From Reticulitermes lucifugus (lineage: Eukaryota; Arthropoda; Insecta; Blattodea; Rhinotermitidae): a stretch of 64,000 bases of DNA. Below, one piece after another: positions 1-12,500 of this stretch. Position 1 is the stretch's first letter, and each line of letters starts with the position of its first letter. The notes beneath the pieces are model-generated. The model saw only the letters and a program-made list of their open reading frames with translations, had not been told where the DNA came from and searched no databases. Location: assembly GCA_026260175.1 (NCBI GenBank), contig JAKCWW010001734.1:1-64000 (forward strand), read 5' to 3'. The position numbers and the translations under genes are program-made.

Positions 1-792
1 CATCATTTGTTATCATGCTGCCTAAATAATTGAAATATTCCACATTCTCCAATTGCTTTTGATTATCATAATTTTCATTGGGGACATATGTCATAACAGA
101 ATGAAAATAAGAGAAATAAATTATCCTTAAGGATTCCTGTGTCTTAAGAGATTTGTCAGCTCTGATTGCATAGCATGCCGAACTTAATTTAGACATTAAT
201 TTATCAATATGATTTTTTCATGATAAAGTATTGTCAATGATTAATCTCAGAAAACTGGTACTATGAGTATTGGTAATTAGTTTATGTCCATAGTTTATAT
301 TTATGTTAATTTCCTGATTATTCTTAGTCCGAAATTGAACGTAATATGTCTTATCAAAATTTAATTAACATGCAGACATTTGTTACATAGTGATACACCA
401 TTTATTTATTCATACTGTGGTGCAGCTCTTACCATTTCCCTTAGTCTGATCAAATACACATTTTGTAACAAGTTACGCTACATCCCAGGAGAACACATCC
501 ATATTGTGTCCAGTGTGTTGACATTTATTAACAGTACAGAGTTTAGCAATATTACACAATGATAGTTTATGTCATTTAAGTTCTGAAATCTTTTACCTTT
601 CTTCTGCTGAGCTGCAGAAAACACTGTCCATGTTATTGCATTTGCACTGTATTTAGGACTCTGTGACAGTAGTTCCTTATGAAGCCAGGCAGTTTTGATA
701 ACTGTTTAATGTAAAAGTAAAGATAAAATTCACCCTGTAATCTGCCATGAAGGCACAGAAAGGAAGTAGAGCTATAGTTCTACTCTTTGTTT

Positions 793-985
793 AACCTTGA
801 CGCTAGATGGGTGGGTAGTTAACACCACGCCCCGGCTGCTTTATCCCCGGGAAGAACCCGGTACCCATTGTATAGGAAGCTGGGTGGACCCAGGACTGGT
901 CCAGATGGGTGCAGAAAATCTCACCCCCACCAGGATTCCACCACCGAGCCATTACTGAGTCACTATACCAACTACACTATACCAG
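793..985 (-). mobile_element. tRNA-derived SINE, family A, copy 1
   Basis: About 190 bases match a second copy at 44657-44872 in the same orientation. Shared blocks include aaccttgacgctagatggg, gtacccattgta and gaagctgggtgg. On the minus strand the better copy has a tRNA-like B box; here that box has decayed. I see no clear target-site duplication. The repeat status rests on the second copy, and the SINE class on the B box there. Confidence 0.65.
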
Positions 986-1741
986 CCCACCACTGTTTCA
1001 TGTTCAGGGACATTATTTTATCTGACAAATCACATCGAACTTTACTCCGATTCTTAATGTTTTGCATCTTCTATGTATTTTACGCCACTATTTATTAAAT
1101 TTCAGCAATTGGAATTTAATAAATAGTTCACTCAGATTGTTCCACATGCTGGCAGGCATCCCAACAATTGCCACTGTTCCAATTTGCCATGAGTTTGTTC
1201 TACCACGCCTTTTAATTCAATGTACTGCAGTAATATAAAATTTAGGTCAACATGTTTAAAGAAGGTACTGGAAAGTTTTAGTTTGGTGTAGTGCAGTTAA
1301 TATTGGGTTTTTACTCACCATATTTAAAGAAGGTGGATGAATTGGTTTTCTTTGGCTTACAAACAAGCATCACGTGTAACAAACATGCTGGTTATTGCAC
1401 ATCCCAGTTTGTCTGAAGAAACTGAGGACCCTACATCCTGAGTGATTTTTTTCCAGATCATTTTCAGTACAAGGATTGTTACTAGACACTTCATCCTTCA
1501 ACATGCCGCACAAGTAAAATTGACATGGGTTCAGATCTGCAAACAAGGAGGCCACAGTTCCCTGCTTATTATTCAGCTTGTTAGTCTATAAACAAAGGAT
1601 TGTTTGCGGTGTGAGCTGTTGCGATATCTTGCTGAGAAAAGGCCTAGGTTCTTTCGTAATCAGACAGGTGTTCAAAATTTGTGTCAGAATGTGTACAACA
1701 TGTTGGTGTGAATTATTATTTCAGAACAAAATGACCCAATG

Positions 1742-1769
1742 ACACACACACATGCACATGTGCACACAC
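1742..1769. repeat. Alternating CA/TG tract
   Basis: An alternating purine-pyrimidine run with a partly palindromic centre (cacatgcacatgtgcaca). Two similar tracts lie at 15569-15625 and 50659-50697. Confidence 0.7.
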
Positions 1770-2132
1770 CACAGTGAATATTTTCTCATTTCAGGACTAG
1801 GAATGTACAAGTTTATGTTATGATGGCACTGGTGGAGATAATTAAAATATATGACTAGGAAATATTAATACTTTTGAAAGTTTTAAGGGGTATCACTGGC
1901 ACAGTCGATTTTACACAATGAAAAAGGGTGCTGGTGCGGGCATCATGTGAGAAAGATGTAATGGCAGAGTATTTGTGCACTCGTGTAAGTATTTTCAGTG
2001 CTTCAGCCACCAGAGTAAATTTTATGTAAATTCAATTTAATGATTTTTACATCTGGTATCTTTTCTGTTTTGCTTCATTTTTGTAATTCACTGAAAATTA
2101 TGCTAGTAAAGCTCTGCTCTTTGTTTTTCCAG

Positions 2133-2278
2133 ATTTGCCGAGTGGATGCTGAATGCATTTCATCTCTCCTTACATTCCAGCATCTGAGTCTGATGTGTCG
2201 TAATGCCAGGGTCCGATCTCCAGTTGGAATTTCACCTCTGAATGGAGTAGCAAGAAGTTCTCCACTTGACCCAATTGG
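2133..2278 (+). CDS. SZT2: SZT2 exon 1 of 40 in window
   Basis: The acceptor tttttccag precedes the exon, and the donor after GG is gtaata. It encodes about 48 residues including [15 protein letters not shown], resembling the vertebrate SZT2 block after the N-terminal third. The frame is open upstream as well, so the acceptor is chosen from its pyrimidine tract. It ends in phase 2 and joins exon 2 as PIG-YSPN. Confidence 0.85.
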
Positions 2279-5200
2279 GTAATAAGTTATTTGATTTGTT
2301 CTAGGAAAGCTTAATACTTTATTACTATCAAGAGTGGTGTTTTTTAATTGTTACATGTAACACTGTCTGTAATATGTTTGTCACAACATCCAGCTACTGG
2401 TAGCAGACAGAACTGAAGAGGGGCAGTAATCTCTGGGTTGCCTTAAATAAGGGTGCAGACTGCCATGTATACAACAAGAGCGCCCTATTAAAAATTTTCT
2501 GATATGGAAACTGAAGCTACTTCACCATCTACATAAAAGTCCACTATTCTTTGCTGTTCTGTCTTGTTCACATCCTTGCAAATTAGTTCTCAGATTTTAA
2601 TCGTGTTCTTCAAAATATTTCCGGCTTTCACATCACACATTGTTTAATTGATGAAAGATGCCGACAGCAAATCGGATTTGGTGAATGTTTTCAGCATGTT
2701 GTGCCAGTTTCATTTAAAACACTGGATTCAAGTGAGGCTTGGACTGAAAGAAATATTTTTACTGGAAATATTATTTATAATGTATAAGAGTCCTTAAAAA
2801 TTGAAAGAACTTAAGACTTCAACTTGAAAGTAAATGGAGGAAATTTAGAAGTTGCTTGAAGATCTTCATTTAGGTTCATAATTCTACTTTGACTGATCCC
2901 CGTAACTTTGTGTCACATGATACCAGGGCACACTTTTTAAAGTTCCTGACATGTAGGTACATAATTTTGCTTCTGCACATCAGTCAGCAGACACAGGATG
3001 AATTTGTCACAGTAAATTGTTTGTTCAGACCTTGTGTGGAAGTGCTTTTGCTTTGACCCAAATGAGATTTCGTCATAAGGCGAGTTACTATCAGTGACAC
3101 TTCCATTTTCATGACCAAATACCACATTTTCACCTGTTCTGCTTGTGGGTGGACATCTGAATGTACAGTGCTGTTAACTCAACACTGAGAATAAATTGAG
3201 TGTTTGAGTTCTTCTTTTGTTGTGTCTCTGAAGACAAGTTATAGTGTCTTCTAGGTTTCTGTAGCAGTTTGGCCTAGTTTTAAGCACTTGCTCCTTGCTT
3301 TGAAATGTGCCATTTTCTCATAAAACAGATCTCAGAGGACACAACATACATTCTCATTTCACCATGTTAACTTCTGATTGACACAGCTGCAACTATGAAA
3401 TGAATGGCAAATGTCTCGACAGTTCTACTCTGGCTACCCCTGGCAGAGAAGTTTTGTCCTAACTACAGTAGTATCATGTTTACATCCATTCAGAAATGAA
3501 GTGATCACACCATGTGTTTCAGTTATTAATACTACAACATTTCACTTTTGTGTTTAACATATTTCCACCTTTTCTTTCTGATAGGTATAGCCCAAATGTT
3601 GTCACCTTAGCAGAGCAAAGGATTCATTCTATACCGTTTGCCTTCAATGTCATGAATATTCTTCCTAAATGCCAACAAGCTGAACTGCTTTTCTCTATGT
3701 TTATACAAGGTAAGTTTATGCATTATTACTTTTGCACAAAAGATTGCAAACTGTCTAGGTGCAAGGGTCATTGTGGTGCCCACCCTACTGTACTCTGCAT
3801 TATTACTGAGACTAAGAATAGGAAATCCCAAGTAAACAATTGAGATAGTTCTGTGATATGTCTCATGCTTATGTTACATGTCATTTAACTATAAAGGGAT
3901 CAGAACAGGAGTTATTAATGCCAGAATTTATTCTGAATGAAAGTTATGTGCATTTGAAGCAAGAACTTGTGAGTGGTAATGCTTCATATGAGCCTGTAAG
4001 GTTTTCATGATGGTAAATATAGAGCTAATGGTCATCTCTAATGTAGACAGGTAGCAACATTTTGGAGGAACCTGCTGCCCCTATATTCAGGATATGGAGA
4101 CAGTACATTCTTTTGAATTACTGGTACCTATCTGCCACATTACACATTACATAATCTTTGTAATACAATCTGTTCCTGCTCATTCATATTCCTAGTGGCA
4201 GAGTTTTTTTATGGTAACTTCATCTCACTCACTTTTTGTTTTTGAATCAAGGCATGCTGTTTTAACCTTGTTGTTCTTGTCATCGTCATCGAAGGTAGCA
4301 GAAACATCGACAAAATTTTGGTAACATTTTGTGTGGACCAAATGTGAGAAAATTTTTCACCCTTTACTGTGCTAACAGATTTTCAGATACTTCTGTTCTA
4401 TCCCTGTCATGTCCCACTTCTTTATGTACATCCTCACATGCGTGTTCTGAGCATTCCCACAAGTTTGTCATTGCCATTTCCATTTCAGTCTCTTTATATG
4501 GGCAAGTCATTATATGTATTTGTTTCTAAATCCTCTTGTAATTCATCAACTATACTATGTTGCTTGCTTTATTGCTTTTGTGGTTTCCTTGTTCTTGCTT
4601 TGGTAGATAGTTAATGGATTGTTTTACGGAAGTACAGCGACTGCTGAGGTCATTTAGCATCAAATGAGGTAAAAATTTGTAACGTAATATGAAGTATTTT
4701 TACCCAGGGACTAACATAAAATTGTAAAGACTGAGGTGCAATAGCCAGTGTCATGGTTGGCATAAGACTCAAAGCAGGTACCTCCTAATACAGGTCGTAC
4801 ATATTACTGCTGAAGTACTTTTTCTGAGACACAGTAGTAATGTCATATGGGCAAATGTGCTAATGCGGACCAGAATGTTATATATTCTTCTTTTTATTCG
4901 TTTACAGATTTGAGTTGTATTGGCAGCTCAGATTCATTGTCAGTAACAACAGATGCTCCCAACAAGCTGTTATGTGAGCTACTCTTTGAAAACCTGAAGC
5001 AAATTCATGACAAGGAGCTGCAGCTGACATCAGATGACTGTATGTGGTTTCTGCAGCTGTTACACGCAAGACAGCGTGATGGTGCTACATATTCACTTCC
5101 TATCCCTCCACCGCAGTCACATCATCGAGGAAGAAAGACTGAAGGTTGGTGCTGTCTGTACCTTGTGAAATTTGAGATTGTCACAGAGGTGTTGGTGAAG

Positions 5201-8200
5201 GTTCAAGTCTTCAGGGATGTTAACACCTCGTCAGTCGGTAAATAATTAATAATGAGATCTGTGCTCTTCTGGGATATTACACTGTGTAAGATTCCAGAAG
5301 AGCTCAGATCTCATCTACATCGTGATGGAAACCTGAAATCATGAATAGTTACTGATGTTTCAGAGGGCATAATGCCTGCAGTCCATGCAGGCCAAGAAGA
5401 TTACCGATCATGGACTATTTGACCCTGAAAATGGACGCACTAAACTCTTCTGAAGTACCAGTGATTGTTTGCCAGTTGACATGTACCATCCCAGAACAGT
5501 TGAATTTATCGATACCTTTATTATACAGGTTTTGAAATGACCAAAGCAGGTCTGATAGCCAGGTTATCCTCCCCCCCAACAAACAAACACACACACACAC
5601 ACAGTGCTTTTCCAACTTACTGTAGTTGGGCTTGTCAGTCACGTCTAGTACTGAAAAAGCCTTTATATGTTTGAAATTTTAGTGAGGTTTGTCAGATGCT
5701 GCACAAACTTGAATCTCTTAGGTGGACAAGTAGGACATTGCTCCTGAGAGCCAGGTTTACAGTGAGTTTTACTGCCAGTGGAACTGACAAACCTACAGCC
5801 AGAACACATTATGTGTAAAACTTCTCCACGTTGTGGGAGATGCTGAAAATGCTGTCTTGTTCCACAGTCGATCTTGGAAGCTGTGTACAGAAAGTTTACA
5901 GTCACACTGAACATCTTTCTGTGAAATAAAAGTAAATTTCCCTTTACATATTTTCCTTCAAATTTTCAATTGTATGAAGATTATACATACAGAATGAGGC
6001 TGGGGGAACATGTTGGCCACAAGCAACTGTTAGTAATTCTGTCCCCAAATATTTCCCCTTTTGTCCATAGATGCTGCTGTTGTGTGAGTCATAGCAGAAT
6101 TTGGATGGAAGAATTAATACCCATATGTATTTTATGATTTTGTAACTGATCAGTTTTCAGTTTGGGTATTTACAAGCAAACTAACAAGCTTGAATAATGA
6201 TTTTGATGGCATTTGGTACTGAAATGTTTGTCTTTGACATTTATTTTAACTTTTGATGTCTTTACCTTGTTAATCTTTTGTATATAATTTATTTTCTGGT
6301 TTACTGCAGAGAGTGAACACCACCAGACTCACTCCTATGCAAACAGTGTGGCCTCTGAAGTCACCATATGTGAAAAATTTGATCAGGGTCCAATACCCAC
6401 ATGGCGGTGTTTCCTGAAGGGTATCAGCTCAACTCACATTGTTCTGACGTTTGTACCTGCCAGCTACAGTGACCTCAAAATTCTTATGCTGCCTGGACGG
6501 TCACTAGATGAGGCACATCCAAATGCTGTGAAGTTGATGACATTTCCTCCAGCACAGACTGCAGCGGAAGTAATGAGTGCTGGGAAGACCAGTGAGAAGG
6601 CTGTGTGGACTGACACCAGTTGTGTTTTGCCAGTGAAGAATACACAAGTCATTCCTTCAGTTAATCATAGTACATCACTTCTGTCTCGAAGCTCTTCGTG
6701 TGATACTTCATGCATTTTCAGCAAACTTCCATTTGCTAGTCATCTTAGGTCTGATTCATGCTCCCCTCTGTCATTTGATCAGCATGATGTTTCAAACGAT
6801 CCCCCATTCCGAATGAGGGCCAGTTCGTGGGACACAGTCACAAAACGTGCTAGTGAAAGCTTGGATCGTATTCGTACAGGATCCATGGACTCAAAAGTTA
6901 AAATAAGACATCCCTTCATTGGACCGTCTCTAAGGTTACGTGACGTAGCAACAGATGTGGAAGAAAGCAAAGGCCGTCATTTAAAATATCCTTTTACTGT
7001 GCCACAGAAAAGTACCGCCATACCTCCTAAGCCATCACCAGACATAAACTCAGACCATGTGCATTTACATGTTCCCAAGTATGGTGCCATTACACTGCCG
7101 GTGTATGTGTATGACTGCCCTTTGGCTGTATTGATGGATGTTCTAGTTTACAGGGACACAGATAGTGAGAGTGGAAATAAAATGTGCAAGGATATCTATC
7201 AAGACAGAACTTTCAAATTACCTAATGTTATGAATGTTATACAAAACCAAAAACAAGGTCACTTTCCTATGAAGGAAGGAATATTTGGTATTAAATTGGG
7301 CACAGGTGAAGAGACAGTTGGTGAAGCAGAAGGAGAACCAGAGTGCATGATGGTAGACAAGGTAGTGACTCATACAGCTGCAAAACATATCAGTCCTGAA
7401 CCAAAGTCTGAAGATTCTGATGGAGTGCCAGGTAAGTAACTGATTTTTCTTTTGTGTGGAATTTCATCTGACCAGTGTCATTGCCACCATCTTTGTTGTC
7501 ATTCTCATCATCATCACAGTATTTGTAGTCATTTATGCTGTTCCTGGTTGTCATTTCCACCCTGTTTCATCATCCCACAAAATTTCCTGTGGTTATAGTC
7601 TTCATGTTCAGGTCTCTTTTCATTTTCCCTCACCTGTTTAAGCCACCCAGTTAGCATGTTGACTTTACTGTGTTCAAAGCTGCCTTTCATGGTTTTTCAT
7701 TGGCAGTGAAATGTTACATGTGCATTCCATTTTTAAATTGTTAACAGTGTGTAATACCAATTTCACATGTTGTATAACCATATTTTGGTCTTGCCGTGAT
7801 TAAATGGTATGTAATTCTTGAGTTTGCATGTGAAGTAGATTAAGAAGAACTGTTTTGTATTTACCTTCTGTTCCATCCTTTCTGAAAGTTTAAATCTCCA
7901 TTTATTTTAGATATTCCAAGTCTAAGTCAGCACTGCAAGGTGTTGAGCCTTGCATATTACAAAGTTTTCGTCTTTTCTCTCTTCAAGTCACTTCATTTGA
8001 ATAACACAGTCCATGCCCTTGATGTCCAGGCAGCTGTAGATGAGTGTAAAGAAGCTCTGATAGAGATTGATATCACCAACTTCATACAGGTGAACTTTGT
8101 CATTTATTTTATTATTATACCCAAATGACAGTGTTGGCTTTCCTGTGTGTTCTTAATGAACAGATTATTGGCTATTAATACTGTGAATTACATGGCTTCT

Positions 8201-9509
8201 TGCACTATATGGAGTTGTGAAAATTGTAGGTTATTATTACAGTTACTGTAGTATATCATATAGCTGTGTATTTACCATTATTCACTGAGTTTCCAACACT
8301 TTATTGTCTGTCCCATGTTTTGTCCTTGTTCATATAGGTATCATTTTTGTCTCTAAAATTTAGAATTTGTATATAACACCTACATTATTACTTAATGTAT
8401 TAACTTTGTCTGCAGATTGTCATTAAACAAAAAGGATTGCATTTCTGTGCCTTGTACACAGAGCTTTGGATTGTAATGCTTCCTGCATGAAAACATGTCA
8501 GTCATTGACAGTTAAAGGGTTTTAGCACTACACACATAAGTGTGCAGGGCACATTTCTTTAGGGTGAACACCCGGGAATTTTGTTTTTCATTTTTTCAAA
8601 GGCAGACCTTTATTGAATAGTGAATCATAAGGACATTATTTTTAGTCACCAAGCAAACTAAAGAAATTAAAATGTAACTATTGCTGCTTATTGAATAACA
8701 CAGCAATCCATGCTTTAAAACTAAAAGATTAAATGAAATGAAATGAAAACGCAAAGCCGCCTCTCTCTCTCTCTCTCTTTTCTCTCTCTCTCTCTCTCAT
8801 CAGGTGGTGCCTGGGTATATTTGGCACACTCTGTACATATGCCTAGACTACACACGTTTTGTGGATATTCTTAACATGAGTTCTAAAGTCTTTGGATCTT
8901 TACCAGATATTGATTGAAATTATTTTGCTTCTGTTTGGTGCAGACTGTATGTGGACACCTGAAGGACTTTTCTATGAAAGTGAGAGTGGATGAAATGAAG
9001 CAGAGGAGTAATGCTAACAGCCCACAGCCTGTGGATGTAAGTGGGGAGTTGACCACTGACTTGGAGCCGAAGTTTCCTCTGCTTTTGCTGCAGACTCACG
9101 CTCCTTGTCAACAGCTTCAACTGCTACACAAACAGATCAAAACTAAATTCATGCAGATCCTCACTATCATGTTCAGGCCAGTTCCTTCTCACCCAGAATT
9201 TTACTTCTGCACTTCAAACTGGGAAAAGAATCAGTTGGTAAGTTTCTTCTCAGTTTTAATTGTTAATCTCACCTTCATTATGACTCATTTCAGAATTATT
9301 CAGATGTTGGTTGCCATCACTTTAAAAAACTGATGAAAATAACCTGTCTTATCTGTTACAAACATTTTAAAACTGAGGTATGAGCCCAGAAAGAACTTTA
9401 GATTCTAGTCTCCAGTGTATGATCCATGGACCACTATTTAGCTGGGTCACAGTAAATTTTAACACTTGCTGAAAATGTTGTTTGGTGTTTGACACTGCTG
9501 ATGTTACTG

Positions 9510-9567
<58 letters not shown>

Positions 9568-12500
9568 AGTTCTTATATGTTTATATTTTAACTTTGATTG
9601 TTTTCTTGTTTCCATGTTTTTCAGTAGTAGCTGTTTTTATTGTGTTGAAATATGTGTTTCAGGGAGTTAATATTGAACTGAATGAGAGTGATAACCACAT
9701 GCAGAAACCAATAGAGCTGGGTGATGAAATGGACAGTGTGACTTACCATTCTGAAATTGCAGAGTTCAGATCAGAACAAGGTAGTGCTGTAGTTAACTAA
9801 CAAACAGACTAACTCTGGTGTTTTACCTGGAAGGTTCTACATTTTAAAAACAAAGTATACATGCTGCTTGAACCTGTTCTGAGTCACTTAAATGCTCGAA
9901 CCTGTTCTCAGTCACTGCAATGCAACCGAAATTCTGTGTTTTTCTTGTTTGTGTTCTAAATGTGCAGCTAGCTCTTCCTCCTTGACTTAACTATACTAAT
10001 AACGTGTTGTGTTAATTAAAAAGTTCTTGTGTGCTTAAGTTTGTCTTATAAAATGGAATATATATGTGTAGAATTCTTGTGCATTGTTATTTCATCTGAG
10101 TTTTACTTTTTAAGTTTATTGTACATTTAATTGTTTGTAAGTTTTGTTTGTGAGTGCATTGTATTTGTTATGTCTTTACAGTACTTCTTTCACATACTAG
10201 TGATTGGGGTCCATGCAGTACATAGAACTGGCTGCCCAGCCATCCACCCACCTTGTATAATTTATGTGTAATTTTTATTTAAAACAAATTTACCTTTATT
10301 AGAAACATACTTTGTGTTTTTTTTACTATAATGCTTTCCTTTAATTATTTGGTCATTAAGTAATCATCAAGTTCACAGTCAGTCCTCTGTAACACTTTTA
10401 AATGTCATATGTGATAAGCTGTTTGCCTACTCCCTGTTGAAATCATGTGACTTGCTTTGAATTTGTCATACTTGTTTTCAGGAATTGGAGGCATGGCAGC
10501 TGGAGCCATGTGGGAAGCCCAGGGTGGCTTGGTGACCCCAGATGATGGTCGCACTTCATTACCATCTAACATGGACTCAGACAGTGTGAGTGACTTGCGA
10601 GAAGAAGAAGCCTCTCAGGAAGTGTCACCTCTTTTCTTACACCTGGCATGTTCAGTTCGTTCAAGAGGGAAGGTCAGGAGTTGTTCAGTTCATGTGTTAC
10701 CAACATGTCTAGGTTAGTGTAAATCCATAATTCTTCTTACAATCAGGAGTAAATAAAAATAGCAAACATTTTTTGTCTGTATTGTAGAGTTTGCAGATTT
10801 AAATGCTATAACAGTAATGCCTGCTCTCGAGAGACAGTTGTAGAGATCAGTGTGCATATGACAGGTTGTAACGCGGATGTTTCTATTGCTATTAAATACA
10901 AAAATTATTGGGGAAATACTTTACATACCATATAGATAGTAGTAGTTGTTTATAAATAGCACTGTGCCTGAAAACTCCCTCAAATTGAGACTGGGCAACA
11001 GTGAGAAGAAGAAGAAGAGGATTGGCATCTATTATTTGTAAAGTTTTTCCAGTAACTGAAAAATATGTCATAGCCTACATTCTTGTTAATTACCAGTATA
11101 TCTTGCAAAGCTTTTTTTTAGTGGCTTTCATTCCATCAGAATTTAATTTACAGTAATAGTGCTATGCAGCTTATCTGAAAACATTTACTTTCTTTGTTCT
11201 GAAAGCTAATATAACATGGCTTTTTACAGAACTTGAATTGAATTGAATTGAACAAATCAGAAATGACACTTGAGTGTTTTGCTACTGTACTGTTACCAGG
11301 TGAACTGGTTCAGTCCTGGGATTCAGATGAGACTGAACTGGACCTCAGAGAACTGCAGGTGACCCTTGACATCCTGTGCCTCACACTTGCAGATGAATTG
11401 GAAGTAGATGTTGTAGTTGAAGATAAGCTGAAACATCTCAGCAAAGTTCCTTCTCTTATCTCCCAGTCTCTGCCATATGGTGAGGAATGCAATGGGCTGC
11501 AAATGGATGAGTGTGAAGCAAATCGTCCTGGCGACAGCATTGGTTCAGCAGAATGTTCAGCTTCTCCTGACCCACAGTAAGTGTTATGTCTAGTAAAAAT
11601 GAACATGCCTTCATAATTATTTAAAGAAATACGTGGTCCATGGTGAGTTACGTTGTTCTTATATGTGCTTTCTAGTGCCTGACAGGATGCATGATGCAGA
11701 TTGGGAGGAATTCATGAAACTAAGCATTAGTAAGATTGACATTTATAGTTTTGAAATTTGATTCAAACCCAAATCGGACAGATCATCAAGTCCATAAATC
11801 AGAAGTGAATAAGACAATGCAAAATCATGTTCAGAATGTGGATGTTAGGTTCACCTACCATTGCAATAGGAGGTTCTCCAAAAATAGTTTAAGAATAGGC
11901 AAAAAGAAGATGGTCAGTTAGATGTTACTCCTGCTTTAACTGATGATAACCAAAACTCTCTATGCCTGAAATTCTGATTCTCTCTGGATACTGTTCCAAA
12001 CCCTGTTGATGTCCACATCATCATGCAAATTTTCCAAAGTTGCAAAACTTTGAGGAGTGAACCTTGTAGTTTTCTTTAACTTCCACATTGTTTAGCTTCT
12101 TTAATTGGCGTGTCACCATATCAGACTTTTGTGTTGCTTATTTAATTACTGATATCTCGCTCTAACTTTCTGCCATCCCTAGATAATGGTCAAAATTACT
12201 CCTCTAACAGACTGTATATCAAATACACTTGAATGCCATCTTTTGCTGTCACAGTGTAATCAGTCTGATGGTGTCTTCCTATCAGGAGAACCCATCAGGA
12301 GAAGTCTGAATGCATTATGGCTCTTATGAAGCGTGAATGTGAACCTTAATATGAATTGTCAATTTGAAACTGTCTTCCCTCATTACAGTTTTGTATCAAA
12401 ATATACTGACAGTCTTTGTGTGGCACTTTAAGACACTGATTGAATACGAGTACACGCTGTATTTTCTCATGAAAGTTGTCCTGTATAATCATGTTTATCC

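Larger units (their letters stand above)
1..2132. other. Upstream intron sequence of SZT2
   Basis: No exon is recognisable here, although the preceding SZT2 exon must lie upstream. The stretch is AT-rich. It holds one antisense tRNA-derived SINE near 793-985 and a CA-rich alternating tract at 1742-1769. The rest shows nothing I can name. Confidence 0.6.

Noticed and set aside
9482-9670. Poly-Thr and poly-Leu frames over the TAC repeat
   Set aside because: They are translations of a microsatellite, not genes.
11230-11299. Earlier acceptor for exon 9 at 11228-11229
   Set aside because: In the phase left by exon 8 it meets a stop within a few codons; the acceptor at 11298-11299 restores the conserved frame.
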